A stretch of DNA of 64,000 bases from UBA4655 sp964585575 (lineage in GTDB: Bacteria; Planctomycetota; Planctomycetia; Pirellulales; UBA1268): NCBI GenBank assembly GCA_964585575.1, contig CAZPEM010000001.1, forward strand, positions 5,445 to 69,444, given 5' to 3'. The first letter of the stretch is position 1. Each line of letters starts with the position of its first letter. The position numbers were made by a program, and so were the translations under genes. Below are positions 26,461 to 34,839 of the stretch, piece after piece. Below the pieces are notes generated by a model that saw only the letters and a program-made list of their open reading frames with translations, had not been told where the DNA came from and did no database searches.

Positions 26461-27195
26461 ATGAAATCCGCCACCCCCTCTTCGCCGCTCGATCGCGACA
26501 CCGTCGCGAGGCTCGTCGCCGAGGTCATCCGCCGCATCGAGGCGGAGGCCAAGCCGCTGCCGGCGGCAAGGCCCACGGCCCAGGCCCCGACGCTGGCGAT
26601 CGCCGACCGGGTGGTCACGCTGCACGTGCTCGAGCGGCTGCCGGCGGGCACGCGGCGAGTCACCGTCGACCCGAAGGCGGTCATCACCCCGTCGGCCCGC
26701 GACCATGCGAAGGAAACGGGCATCACGATCGACCGCGGAGCCGCGCCGGGCTCGGCCGGTGCCGTCGCGACCCCACGCCCCTTCTTCATCGGTTTTGCGC
26801 AGTGCAAAGCCGATCCCTCGGCCAAGGCCGCCGCGATCGCCCGGGCCGTTCCCGCCGCGCAGCACCTGCCCGCGTCGGGCCTCCCCGACCTGATCGCGTC
26901 CCTCGCCCTGCACGTCTCCCGCGACGCCGCCCACGGCATCCTGCTCACCGGCCGGCCGGCGGTGGCCGTCATCCTCGCCAACCGCTCGGCGAGCCTGCGG
27001 GCGGTCACAGGCCGCGACGCGGCCTCGCTTTCGGCCGCCGCCGCCGACTGCCAGGCCAACCTGCTCATCGTCGATCCGTCGGCGTTCGCCGGCGGACTCG
27101 AGCGGCTCTGCGTCGAGTTCGCGACGCGGCCTGGCGGCACGATTCCTTCCGAGCTCTCATCCGCCCCCGCCGGCTGCGGCTGCAAGACCCACTGA
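26461..27195 (+). CDS. Unknown microcompartment-associated protein with encapsulation-like helix
   Basis: 244 residues from ATG 26461; ATG 26380, overlapping the preceding stop, would add 27 Pro/Thr-rich residues. Residues 11-25 ('DRDTVARLVAEVIRRIE') form an amphipathic helix matching the cargo helices of PduL and the aldehyde dehydrogenase. Then comes a Pro/Ala linker, a segment 'VTVDPKAVITPSARDHAKE' and a compact Ala-rich domain, ending in 'AGCGCKTH'. I recognise no enzyme family. Its place between two BMC-P genes suggests a conserved part of the organelle, probably lumenal. Confidence 0.75.
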   Translation: MKSATPSSPLDRDTVARLVAEVIRRIEAEAKPLPAARPTAQAPTLAIADRVVTLHVLERLPAGTRRVTVDPKAVITPSARDHAKETGITIDRGAAPGSAGAVATPRPFFIGFAQCKADPSAKAAAIARAVPAAQHLPASGLPDLIASLALHVSRDAAHGILLTGRPAVAVILANRSASLRAVTGRDAASLSAAAADCQANLLIVDPSAFAGGLERLCVEFATRPGGTIPSELSSAPAGCGCKTH

Positions 27196-27202
27196 GATTC
27201 CC

Positions 27203-27493
27203 ATGCGACTCGGCAAAACCATCGGCACGGTGACGCTCGTGGAACCCCATCCCACCGTTCGCGGCGGAGTGTTTCGCCTCGTGGTGCCGCTCGGCCCGGA
27301 CGATCTCCGCGCGGGGGACGGGCCGGCCGAACCGATCGTGGCCTGGGACGAGTTGGCCGCCGGTGACGGCCAGATCGTGGCCTTCAGCGAGGGGGGCGAG
27401 GCAGCACAGCCCTTTCGTCCGGCCGACAAGCCGATCGACGCCTTCGTCGCAGCGATCATCGACCGGCTCGACGCCCCCGCGCGACCCGCATGA
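27203..27493 (+). CDS. BMC-P (EutN/CcmL) pentameric vertex protein 3
   Basis: 96 residues. 'LGKTIGTVTLVEPHPTVRGG', 'AWDELAAGDGQIVAFSEGGE' and 'DAFVAAIIDRLD' fit the EutN/CcmL fold. It starts seven bases after the unknown protein. The loop between the first and second halves carries an insertion, so it is distinct from the other two copies. Three BMC-P genes in one locus is typical of PVM-type loci. Confidence 0.9.
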   Translation: MRLGKTIGTVTLVEPHPTVRGGVFRLVVPLGPDDLRAGDGPAEPIVAWDELAAGDGQIVAFSEGGEAAQPFRPADKPIDAFVAAIIDRLDAPARPA

Positions 27494-27604
27494 CCCGCAC
27501 ACCCCGCATGGCCCGCCGCCGCGCCGCAATCCACAAGCCGACCGCAACCCGAAGAGTGGGCAAGAATCGTTAGGACAGCCAGACCGAACATCAAGGAGCA
27601 AGCC

Positions 27605-28510
27605 ATGGCAGCCACCGGCCAGATCAAGACCACCGACAAGTCGCTCTCGCAGCTGAAGGAGGAGATCTGCGACATCGGCCGACGCATCTACAACAAGGGA
27701 TTCGCGGCCGGCAACGATGGCAACATCTCCTTCCGGCTCGGCCCCAACGAGGTGCTCTGCACCCCGACGATGATCTCGAAGGGCTTCATGAAGCCCTCCG
27801 ACCTCTGCATCGTCGACATGGAGGGGAAGCAGATCGGCGGCAACCGCAAGCGTTCGAGCGAGATCCTGCTCCACCTGACGATCATGAAGGAACGGCCCGA
27901 CGTCAACTCGGTGGTCCACTGCCATCCGCCCCACGCCACCGCCTTCGCCGTGGCCCGGGAGCCGATCCCTCAGTGCGTCCTGCCGGAGGTCGAGGTGTTT
28001 CTCGGCGACGTGCCGATCACCCGCTACGAGACGCCCGGCGGCCAGAAGTTCGCCGACACGGTCAAGCCGTTCGTAAAGCAGTCGAACGTCGTCATCCTCG
28101 CCAACCACGGCACGGTCAGCTTCGGCGAGACGGTCGAGAAGGCCTACTGGTGGACCGAGATCCTCGACGCCTACTGCCGGATCCTCATGCTCGCGAAGGA
28201 TCTCGGCCGCGTCACCTACCTCACGAAGCAGGAGACGAAGGAACTGCTCGACCTCAAGGCGAAGTGGGGCTACACCGACCCGCGGCTCGACAAGTCGATG
28301 GAAAACTGCGACATCTGCGCCAACGACGTCTTCCGCGCGAGCTGGGGCACCGCCGGCGTGACCCGCAAGGCGTTCGACGCGCCTCCCCCGATGGGCGCCG
28401 AGCCCGACACCGCAACGCGGCCGACGGTTCCGGCGGGGCTCGACCACGAAACCCTCGTGAAGGTGGTCACGGAGCAGGTCTGCCGGCAGCTCGGCATCTC
28501 GGCCGCCTGA
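27605..28510 (+). CDS. Class II aldolase (fuculose/rhamnulose-1-phosphate type) with C-terminal encapsulation helix
   Basis: 301 residues, about 85 longer than E. coli FucA. Zinc and catalytic residues are visible: E86 in 'RKRSSEILLHL', H105 and H107 in 'VVHCHPPH', and H168 in 'LANHGTVSFG'; 'GNDGNISFRL' is the phosphate loop. It would split a deoxysugar-1-phosphate into DHAP and lactaldehyde. The C-terminal addition ends in 'DHETLVKVVTEQVCRQLGIS', an amphipathic helix like the N-terminal cargo helices of the other enzymes. A good ribosome site (AAGGAG) precedes the ATG. Confidence 0.93.
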   Translation: MAATGQIKTTDKSLSQLKEEICDIGRRIYNKGFAAGNDGNISFRLGPNEVLCTPTMISKGFMKPSDLCIVDMEGKQIGGNRKRSSEILLHLTIMKERPDVNSVVHCHPPHATAFAVAREPIPQCVLPEVEVFLGDVPITRYETPGGQKFADTVKPFVKQSNVVILANHGTVSFGETVEKAYWWTEILDAYCRILMLAKDLGRVTYLTKQETKELLDLKAKWGYTDPRLDKSMENCDICANDVFRASWGTAGVTRKAFDAPPPMGAEPDTATRPTVPAGLDHETLVKVVTEQVCRQLGISAA

Positions 28511-28527
28511 AGGAAAAAAGGACACCC

Positions 28528-29466
28528 ATGAAAGTCGGAATCATCGGCGGCGGCGGAATCGTCGGCTCCTCGGCGGGCTTCGCGCTCCAGCTCGGCGGGA
28601 TCGTGCACGAGATCGTGATCGTCGACGCCAACGCCGAGCTGGCCGACGGACAGGCTCTCGACATGCTCCACGGCACGGCGGCGATCGCCGACCAGTCGAT
28701 CCGTTCGGGTGGCTACGATTCGCTCGCCGACGCCGACTGCATCTGCATCACGGCGGGCCTGCGTCGCAAGCCCGACGAGAGCCGGCTCGCCCTCATCAAC
28801 CGCAACGTGGAGCTGTTCCGGTCGATCCTGGCCTCCATCAAGAGCCACGGCCTGCGGCCCGACGCCACGGTGCTCGTCGTCAGCAACCCCGTCGACATCC
28901 TCACGTATCTCGCGGAGAAGGATCTCGGCCTGCCCAAGGGCCGCGTGATCGGCCTCGGCACGCTCCTCGACACGCTCCGCTTCCGCAGCCTGCTTGCGAT
29001 GAATCTCGAGGCCCCCGCGACGCAGGTTCAGGCGATGATCCTCGGCGAGCACGGCGACAGCATGGTGCCGGTCTGGAGCAGCGCGAGCATCGCCGGCCTG
29101 CCGCTCGAGAAATACCCCGGCTTCAGCCCGAAGCTCGGCGAAGCGGTCTTCCAGCGGGCGAAGACGAGCGGCGCCGAGATGATCAAAAAGAAGACGGGCG
29201 CCGGATTCGCCGTCGGCGTCTCGATCGCCGAGGTGATCCACGCGATGGCGCTCGATTCGAAGCGGGTTCTGCCGGTCTCGACCGTGCAGTCGGGCTGCTA
29301 CGGGCTCCGCGACGTGGCGATCTCCGTCCCCACGGTCGTCGGCCGGGCCGGAGCGGAAGCCACGCTCGAGATCGATCTGTGGCCCAAGGAGCTCCAGGGG
29401 ATCCGGCGAAGCGGCTCCGTCCTCCAGGAGACGCTCGGCCAGGTGCTCTCCGCCGCAAAGGGCTAG
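28528..29466 (+). CDS. Lactate/malate dehydrogenase family enzyme
   Basis: 312 residues from ATG 28528. NAD-binding 'GIIGGGGIVGSSAGFALQ' and the adenosine-ribose Asp in 'IVIVDANAE'; catalytic H175 in 'LGEHGDSMVP' and its partner Asp in 'LLDTLRFR' (D148). Substrate loop 'AGLRRKPDESR' puts Arg80 at the position that is Gln in lactate dehydrogenases and Arg in malate dehydrogenases, yet the loop carries the Glu of LDH-type 'GETR'. Specificity is therefore ambiguous. It is the last gene of the locus and probably handles NADH/NAD recycling linked to the aldehyde dehydrogenase (inference). Confidence 0.88.
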   Translation: MKVGIIGGGGIVGSSAGFALQLGGIVHEIVIVDANAELADGQALDMLHGTAAIADQSIRSGGYDSLADADCICITAGLRRKPDESRLALINRNVELFRSILASIKSHGLRPDATVLVVSNPVDILTYLAEKDLGLPKGRVIGLGTLLDTLRFRSLLAMNLEAPATQVQAMILGEHGDSMVPVWSSASIAGLPLEKYPGFSPKLGEAVFQRAKTSGAEMIKKKTGAGFAVGVSIAEVIHAMALDSKRVLPVSTVQSGCYGLRDVAISVPTVVGRAGAEATLEIDLWPKELQGIRRSGSVLQETLGQVLSAAKG

Positions 29467-29483
29467 CCCGCCGTGAAAAACGG

Positions 29484-32400
29484 CTAGCCGCCGGCGTGGG
29501 CGGCGTGCGGAGCCACGTGCTGGCCGAGGGTGTCGCGACCCAGCCGCTTCCACAGCCAGAGGCGGCCATGGGAGGCCACCTCGTACAACGTGGGCAGCAC
29601 GAGCAGCGTCATGAACGTGCTGCTGATGACCCCCCCGATCACGACCGACGCCAGCGGCCGCTGCACCTCCGCCCCCATCCCCGACGAGATCGCCATCGGG
29701 ACGAATCCCAGGCTGGCGACCGTGGCCGTCATGAGCACCGGCCGGAGCCGCGTCACGGCGGCCTCGAAGATCGCCTCGTGCAGCGGCTTGCCCTCGGCCG
29801 CGAGATGCCGGATGAACTCCACGAGCACGAGGCTGTTGAGCACCGCGATCCCCGACAGGGCGATGAAGCCGACCGCAGCCGAGATCGAGAAGGGCATCTC
29901 GCGCACGAACAGCGTGATCACGCCCCCGATACAGGCGAACGGCACGCTCGTGAACACGAGCATCGAGTCGAAAAGGTTCCCGAACGTCATGTAGAGCATG
30001 ACGATGATCAGGATCATGGCGATCGGCACGACGATCTGCAGCCGCTTCGTGGCCCGCTCGAGGTTCTCGAACTGCCCGCCCCACACGATCCGGTAGCCCT
30101 TGCCCAACTCCACCCGCTTGGCGATCTGCCGCTGGGCATCCTGGACGAAGCCCGCCATGTCGCGGCCGCGGATGTTGCACTGGATGGTGATCCGACGCTC
30201 GCTCCACTCCCGTGAGATCACCCGGGCGCCGCTCGTCTCCTCGACCGTGGCCACCCGCGACAGCGGGATCCGCTCTCCCGTGCTCGTGGTGAGCGTCAGC
30301 GATGCGATCGTCTCGGGCGAGGTCCGCAGTTCCTGTGGCAGGCGGATCGCCAGGGGAAACCGCAGTTCGTCCTCGATGATCTCGCTGACGACCTTGCCGC
30401 CGATCGACTCGACCACGTCGAGCACGCTCTTCCGCGAAATGCCGTAGCGGGCGATCTTGTCCTCGTCGATCTTCACCCGCAGGACGGGCTGCCCCTTGAT
30501 CTGCTCGGTCGTCAGGTCGGCGGCGCCGGGGATCGATCGGAGCACATCCTCGATCTCACGGGCTTTGGCGATGAGCGTGTCGAGGTCCTTGCCGAAGAGC
30601 TTCACCGCCACGTCGGCCCGAACCCCCGAGATCATCTCGTTGATCCGCATCTCGATCGGCTGCGTGAAGAAGACGATCTGGCCGGGAAACTTCTCGACCT
30701 CCCGGCTCATGGCCTGCACGAGCTCGTCCTGGGACTCGACCCGCTTCTTCACGGTCGTCGTCACGCCGTCCACGACCCGCTCGACGTCGACGATCTTCTT
30801 CCAGGTTTCCCGTGGCTTGAGCATCACGAAAATATCGGTGCTCTCGATCGTACCGGGGTCGGTGGCGACCTCCGGGGCCCCCTGCCGCGACCAGCACCGC
30901 TCGACCTCGCCGGGAAACTCCCGCAGGATCATCTTCTCCATCTCGGTGTTGATCCTGATCGACTGCTCCAGGCTCGTTCCCGGCGGCCGCAGGATGCCGA
31001 TCACGATCGAACCCTCGTTGAGCCGGGGCACGAACTCGCCCCCGAGCTTCAGCGCGATCGACAGGGCCACCGCCAGCATGATCGCCGTGGCCCCCAGGAC
31101 GATCGTCGGCCGGGCCATCACGGTCGCGAGCAGCGGCCGATACACGAAGGCGAGCCCCCGCACGAGCAGGGGCTCGGTCTCGGTCATCTGCTTCGGCAGC
31201 ACGAGGCTCGCCAGCACCGGGATCACGGTCAGGGTGAGCAGGAGCGACCCGGCCAGCGCGAACACGACGGTGAGGGCCATCGGCCGGAAGAGCTTTCCTT
31301 CGACCCCCTCGAGCGCCACGATCGGCAGGTAGACGATCATGATGATCAACACGCCGAACAGGCCGGGCTTGGCGACCTCGCAGCAGGCGTCGCGGATGAC
31401 GTCGAAACGCTCACGTCCCGACGTGTCGTGGGACAGCCGCCGCACGACGTTCTCGATCGTCACGACCGCGCCGTCGACCACGAGGCCGAAGTCGAGCGCC
31501 CCCAGGCTGAGCAGGCTCCCGGCGATGCCCGCCCGCGACATTCCCAGGAAGGCGAACAGCATCGACAGCGGAATCGCGCTGGCCACGATCAGCCCGGCCC
31601 GAAGGTTTCCCAGGAAGATGAACAGGATCGCGACGACGAGGAGGGCGCCCTCGGCGAGGTTCTTGCGGACCGTGGCGATGACCTTGTCCACGAGCTTGGT
31701 ACGATCGTAGACGGTGTCGGCCGTCATCCCCTCCGGCAGCTGCCCCGAGGAGATCAGGTTGCCGGCCTCGTCGTACCGGTCGTGCACGTAGCGGTCGAAT
31801 CGGTCGGCCAGGTTCCGCGTGACGTTGTAGCTGTTCTCGCCCATCCGCATGAAGCCGAGGCCGAGGGCGACTTCCCCCTGCCCGTTGGCCGTCACCGCCC
31901 CGCGGCGGATCTCGTGGCCGATGACGACGTCGCCGATGTCCTCCAGGCGGATCGGCACGCCGTCCTCGGCCGTGATCATCATTTTCTTGATCTGCTCGAC
32001 GTTCGTCGTCCGGCCCACACCGTGAACCAGCAGCATGTCGCCGCGGCGGTTGATGTTTCCGCCGCCGACGTTGAGGTTGTTGGCCTGCAGGGCGGCCACG
32101 ACCTCCTCGAAGTTGAGGTCGTGCTTCGAGAGCCGGACGGGGTTGAGCAGCACCTGGTACTGCTTCTTGAGCCCGCCCCAGCTGTTGATCTCGGCCGTGC
32201 CGGGAACCTGCCGCAGCTCCGGCTTCACCCGCCAGTCGAGCGTCGTGCGGGCCTCGGTGAGAGCCTGCTCCGAGTCGTCTTTCGGCTTGACCGTGAAGTG
32301 GAAGACCTCTCCCAAGCCGGTCGACACTGGCCCCATCTCCGGCCGCGGAATGCCGGGCGGCATCTCGATTCCCGAAAGCCGCTCGGCGATCTGCTGCCGG

Positions 32401-32717
32401 GCGAAGTACACGTTCGTGCCGTCCTCGAACGTGACGACCACCTGCGACAGGCCGAACTGCGAGATGGACCGGATCTGTTGCAGGCCCGGCAGGCCGCCGA
32501 GCGAAAGCTCCACCGGGAAGGTGATGAGCTTTTCCACCTCCTCCGGCACCATCGACGGCGCCACGGTGTTGATCTGCACCTGGATCGGCGTCGTGTCGGG
32601 GAAGGCATCGACGTTCAGCGATGCCAACGCCGAGACGCCGGCGGCCACCAACACCAAGACCCCCGCAAGAACCGCCAGGCGGTGGTTCATCGAGCCGCTG
32701 ATGATTCCGTTCAGCAT
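29484..32717 (-). CDS. czcA: CzcA/CusA-family heavy-metal RND efflux pump
   Basis: 1077 residues, standard for HME-RND permeases. The proton-relay motif 'DFGLVVDGAVVTIEN' is intact (D409, D415, E422 correspond to D402, D408, E415 of CzcA). 'LNVDAFPDTTPIQVQINTV' near the start and twelve hydrophobic helices in two groups fit the family. Exports divalent or monovalent metal ions across the envelope with a periplasmic adaptor. The C-terminal tail is His-rich ('HVAPHAAHAGG'). It lies 84 bases downstream of its adaptor on the same strand. Which metal is exported cannot be told. Confidence 0.94.
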   Translation of the reverse strand: MLNGIISGSMNHRLAVLAGVLVLVAAGVSALASLNVDAFPDTTPIQVQINTVAPSMVPEEVEKLITFPVELSLGGLPGLQQIRSISQFGLSQVVVTFEDGTNVYFARQQIAERLSGIEMPPGIPRPEMGPVSTGLGEVFHFTVKPKDDSEQALTEARTTLDWRVKPELRQVPGTAEINSWGGLKKQYQVLLNPVRLSKHDLNFEEVVAALQANNLNVGGGNINRRGDMLLVHGVGRTTNVEQIKKMMITAEDGVPIRLEDIGDVVIGHEIRRGAVTANGQGEVALGLGFMRMGENSYNVTRNLADRFDRYVHDRYDEAGNLISSGQLPEGMTADTVYDRTKLVDKVIATVRKNLAEGALLVVAILFIFLGNLRAGLIVASAIPLSMLFAFLGMSRAGIAGSLLSLGALDFGLVVDGAVVTIENVVRRLSHDTSGRERFDVIRDACCEVAKPGLFGVLIIMIVYLPIVALEGVEGKLFRPMALTVVFALAGSLLLTLTVIPVLASLVLPKQMTETEPLLVRGLAFVYRPLLATVMARPTIVLGATAIMLAVALSIALKLGGEFVPRLNEGSIVIGILRPPGTSLEQSIRINTEMEKMILREFPGEVERCWSRQGAPEVATDPGTIESTDIFVMLKPRETWKKIVDVERVVDGVTTTVKKRVESQDELVQAMSREVEKFPGQIVFFTQPIEMRINEMISGVRADVAVKLFGKDLDTLIAKAREIEDVLRSIPGAADLTTEQIKGQPVLRVKIDEDKIARYGISRKSVLDVVESIGGKVVSEIIEDELRFPLAIRLPQELRTSPETIASLTLTTSTGERIPLSRVATVEETSGARVISREWSERRITIQCNIRGRDMAGFVQDAQRQIAKRVELGKGYRIVWGGQFENLERATKRLQIVVPIAMILIIVMLYMTFGNLFDSMLVFTSVPFACIGGVITLFVREMPFSISAAVGFIALSGIAVLNSLVLVEFIRHLAAEGKPLHEAIFEAAVTRLRPVLMTATVASLGFVPMAISSGMGAEVQRPLASVVIGGVISSTFMTLLVLPTLYEVASHGRLWLWKRLGRDTLGQHVAPHAAHAGG

Positions 32718-32801
32718 GGAGTGAAATGCTGCGAAGCCGATGAAGTTCCGGACCCGCCCACGTCTAATCTACGGAACGCACAAACTGCTTCGGACAGGAA
32801 T

Positions 32802-34301
32802 CTACGGCGACGTTGACGTCATCTTGCGGGTCGCCATTTCCGATTTGAGCATGTGGCTCCCATCGACGACGACACGGTCCGCGGTCGAAAGACCCTTGAT
32901 GATTTCCACGAACCCATCGTCCACCGTCCCGGGCAGCACCATCCTTTGGCAGAAGATCGATTCATCGTCGTCGGCTTCCGGCCGCTCCTCGACGAAGACA
33001 AAGTGCTTCTCTCCGTCCCACTGAACGGCCATGGCCGGCACGGCCACGGCGGAAGGCCGGTTGCGGACCCGAATCCGCCCGACGCCATACGTGTTGGCCT
33101 TCAGGAGTCGGTGGCTGATCCCGTCGCCATCCGCATCGACCAGCGGATTGTCGACCTCGGCCAGAGCCTGCAGCGTGCGGGTCTTGTCGTCGAGTTCGGT
33201 GCTGATCCAGTTCACCTTGCAGTTGAGGGAGCCGGGGATCCCGTCGGCGATGTACTCGACAGGCTGCCCGACCGCGACGCGGAGGGCGTCTTCCTTGTTG
33301 ATGTTGAGCCGGAGCAACATCCGAGAGACGTCGGCGATCGCAATCTCCGACCGCTCCGGAGACACGACCTCGCCGCGGACGACCTCGCACTTGATCACCA
33401 CACCGTCGAACGGTGCCACGACCGGGATGAGATTCGCCGAAGTGGAGGCCCGATCAAGGTGCGACGAGATCTCGGAAGGCAGTCCCAGGAAATGGATCTT
33501 GTGACCTCGCTCGGCATCCGACAATCCGTCGAAGTCCTCGTGCCGGATCGAAAATCCGAGGTTGATGAGCGCCTGTTGGGCATTGAACCGATTGACGAGC
33601 GCCTGCCGCAGGGCCGACCGTGCTTCGGCGAGCTGGCGGCCCGCGACGGCCTGACCGACCGACTCGAGACGGTCCACGGTCAATTTCTTGAGCTCAGCGT
33701 CGACGAGCGACTCCAGAAAACCCGCCTTGGCGTCACCAACGGCGGACGCGTCGAGGATGACCAACAGTTCACCCTGCCGGACCGTGTCGCCCAGCCGCTT
33801 CTCGACCCGCCACACGGTGCCGGGCACGCGGGCGGCCAGCGACGCGACGCCGTTGCGGACATACGTGATGGCGCCGGGGGCGACGACATGCTCTTCCATC
33901 TGCCGCTCGACCACGGGATGGACTTCGATGAAGGAATCCCCGGCCGTCTGCTGGTCTACCGAGACGACCTCCGAAGCCGCCGTTTGGCTCACCGCGGGTC
34001 GCGTTTCAGGTCCGGAGGCCGCCGCGGCCCTTCCGCCGCTCGCGGCCTGGGATCCGGACGTCAGCTCGGCCGATGACTCGCTCCGAGCGGCCGCTTTTCC
34101 GCGGCTCGAGTCGGATTCATGCCCAGCAGGCTCGTGGCCACCGGATTCATGGTCATGATGGGCGTGAGCATGGTGCTTGCCCCATTGGCTGGGAAGAAAC
34201 GTCCAGTCGGTTTCGTGGCCGTAAACCGCGGCGAGCGCCAGCGTCCCGAGGACCGCGAGATTCGGGACGCACGAACCCAGAAACTTGATCACAAGGTGCA
34301 T
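32802..34301 (-). CDS. His-rich periplasmic adaptor (CusB/CzcB-like membrane fusion protein)
   Basis: 499 residues. An N-terminal membrane anchor (residues about 8-28) is followed by a metal-binding stretch 'KHHAHAHHDHESGGHEPAGH' and a long Ser/Ala linker. The adaptor core shows the lipoyl half-motif 'VPGTVWRVEKRLGDTVRQGE' and the matching 'VVAPFDGVVIKCEVVRGEVV'. Bridges the inner-membrane pump to an outer-membrane channel. No TolC-like gene is in this window, so the channel must be encoded elsewhere. Confidence 0.9.
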   Translation of the reverse strand: MHLVIKFLGSCVPNLAVLGTLALAAVYGHETDWTFLPSQWGKHHAHAHHDHESGGHEPAGHESDSSRGKAAARSESSAELTSGSQAASGGRAAAASGPETRPAVSQTAASEVVSVDQQTAGDSFIEVHPVVERQMEEHVVAPGAITYVRNGVASLAARVPGTVWRVEKRLGDTVRQGELLVILDASAVGDAKAGFLESLVDAELKKLTVDRLESVGQAVAGRQLAEARSALRQALVNRFNAQQALINLGFSIRHEDFDGLSDAERGHKIHFLGLPSEISSHLDRASTSANLIPVVAPFDGVVIKCEVVRGEVVSPERSEIAIADVSRMLLRLNINKEDALRVAVGQPVEYIADGIPGSLNCKVNWISTELDDKTRTLQALAEVDNPLVDADGDGISHRLLKANTYGVGRIRVRNRPSAVAVPAMAVQWDGEKHFVFVEERPEADDDESIFCQRMVLPGTVDDGFVEIIKGLSTADRVVVDGSHMLKSEMATRKMTSTSP

Positions 34302-34839
34302 GATTCGACTCCGTCAACCTTGACCAAAACCGATCGTTTGGGAGACCCATAACAGCTCGAAATCACGGCCGTTCAGTGGTCCTGCGCCTTTCATCTGCTG
34401 CCCCGGCCGGACGCCCTCGGGGCAGCCCCCTGACACCCGCGGGCCAACCTTTTGGGACAACGGTTTGGGGAATGAACATTGAGGGGAGGGGCGACCTTGG
34501 CCGGATGGTAGGCGGGGCGGGAAGGGAGGCAAAAATCGACGAACGAACCAAGCTCCTGGCCAAAAGATCAACCGTTAACTACCAGGACCAATTGGAGCAA
34601 AAATCGTGCCACACTTGGGTTTGTCTAGGTCCTTGCGTTTTTCGCGGCAGTCGCCGAACAATGCCTCAAAGACGGGCGTTTTGCATGCCGTCACGAAGCC
34701 CCAAACGTGGGCATTCGCTGCGATCGCTGCCGCGCGACTGGGCACCAAACCGCGTCGCGGTTGAGCTCGTAGCGGAAACGAACCTCGAGAACCCTTGGCC
34801 CGCAAACACCGACAACAGCCTGGAGCGACGGAAACACTC
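34302..34839. other. Gene-free stretch between the metal-efflux operon and a lipoprotein gene
   Basis: About 540 bases with lower and uneven GC and no frame showing the codon bias of the neighbours. Open frames on both strands exist but encode low-complexity Arg/Pro/Ser-rich sequence without a recognisable motif. It must carry the promoters of the divergent efflux operon and lipoprotein gene. I see no RNA gene or clear inverted repeat; a decayed gene is possible. Confidence 0.5.

Noticed and set aside
20725..29466. Propanediol- or ethanolamine-utilisation operon
   Set aside because: No diol dehydratase or ethanolamine ammonia-lyase, no B12 genes and no alcohol dehydrogenase; the aldolase and dehydrogenase fit the PVM type instead.
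29470..29484. Hairpin GCCGT/ACGGC between the microcompartment operon and the pump gene as a terminator
   Set aside because: Only five pairs, no T-run on either strand, and it touches the stop codon of the pump gene. Not enough to call a terminator.
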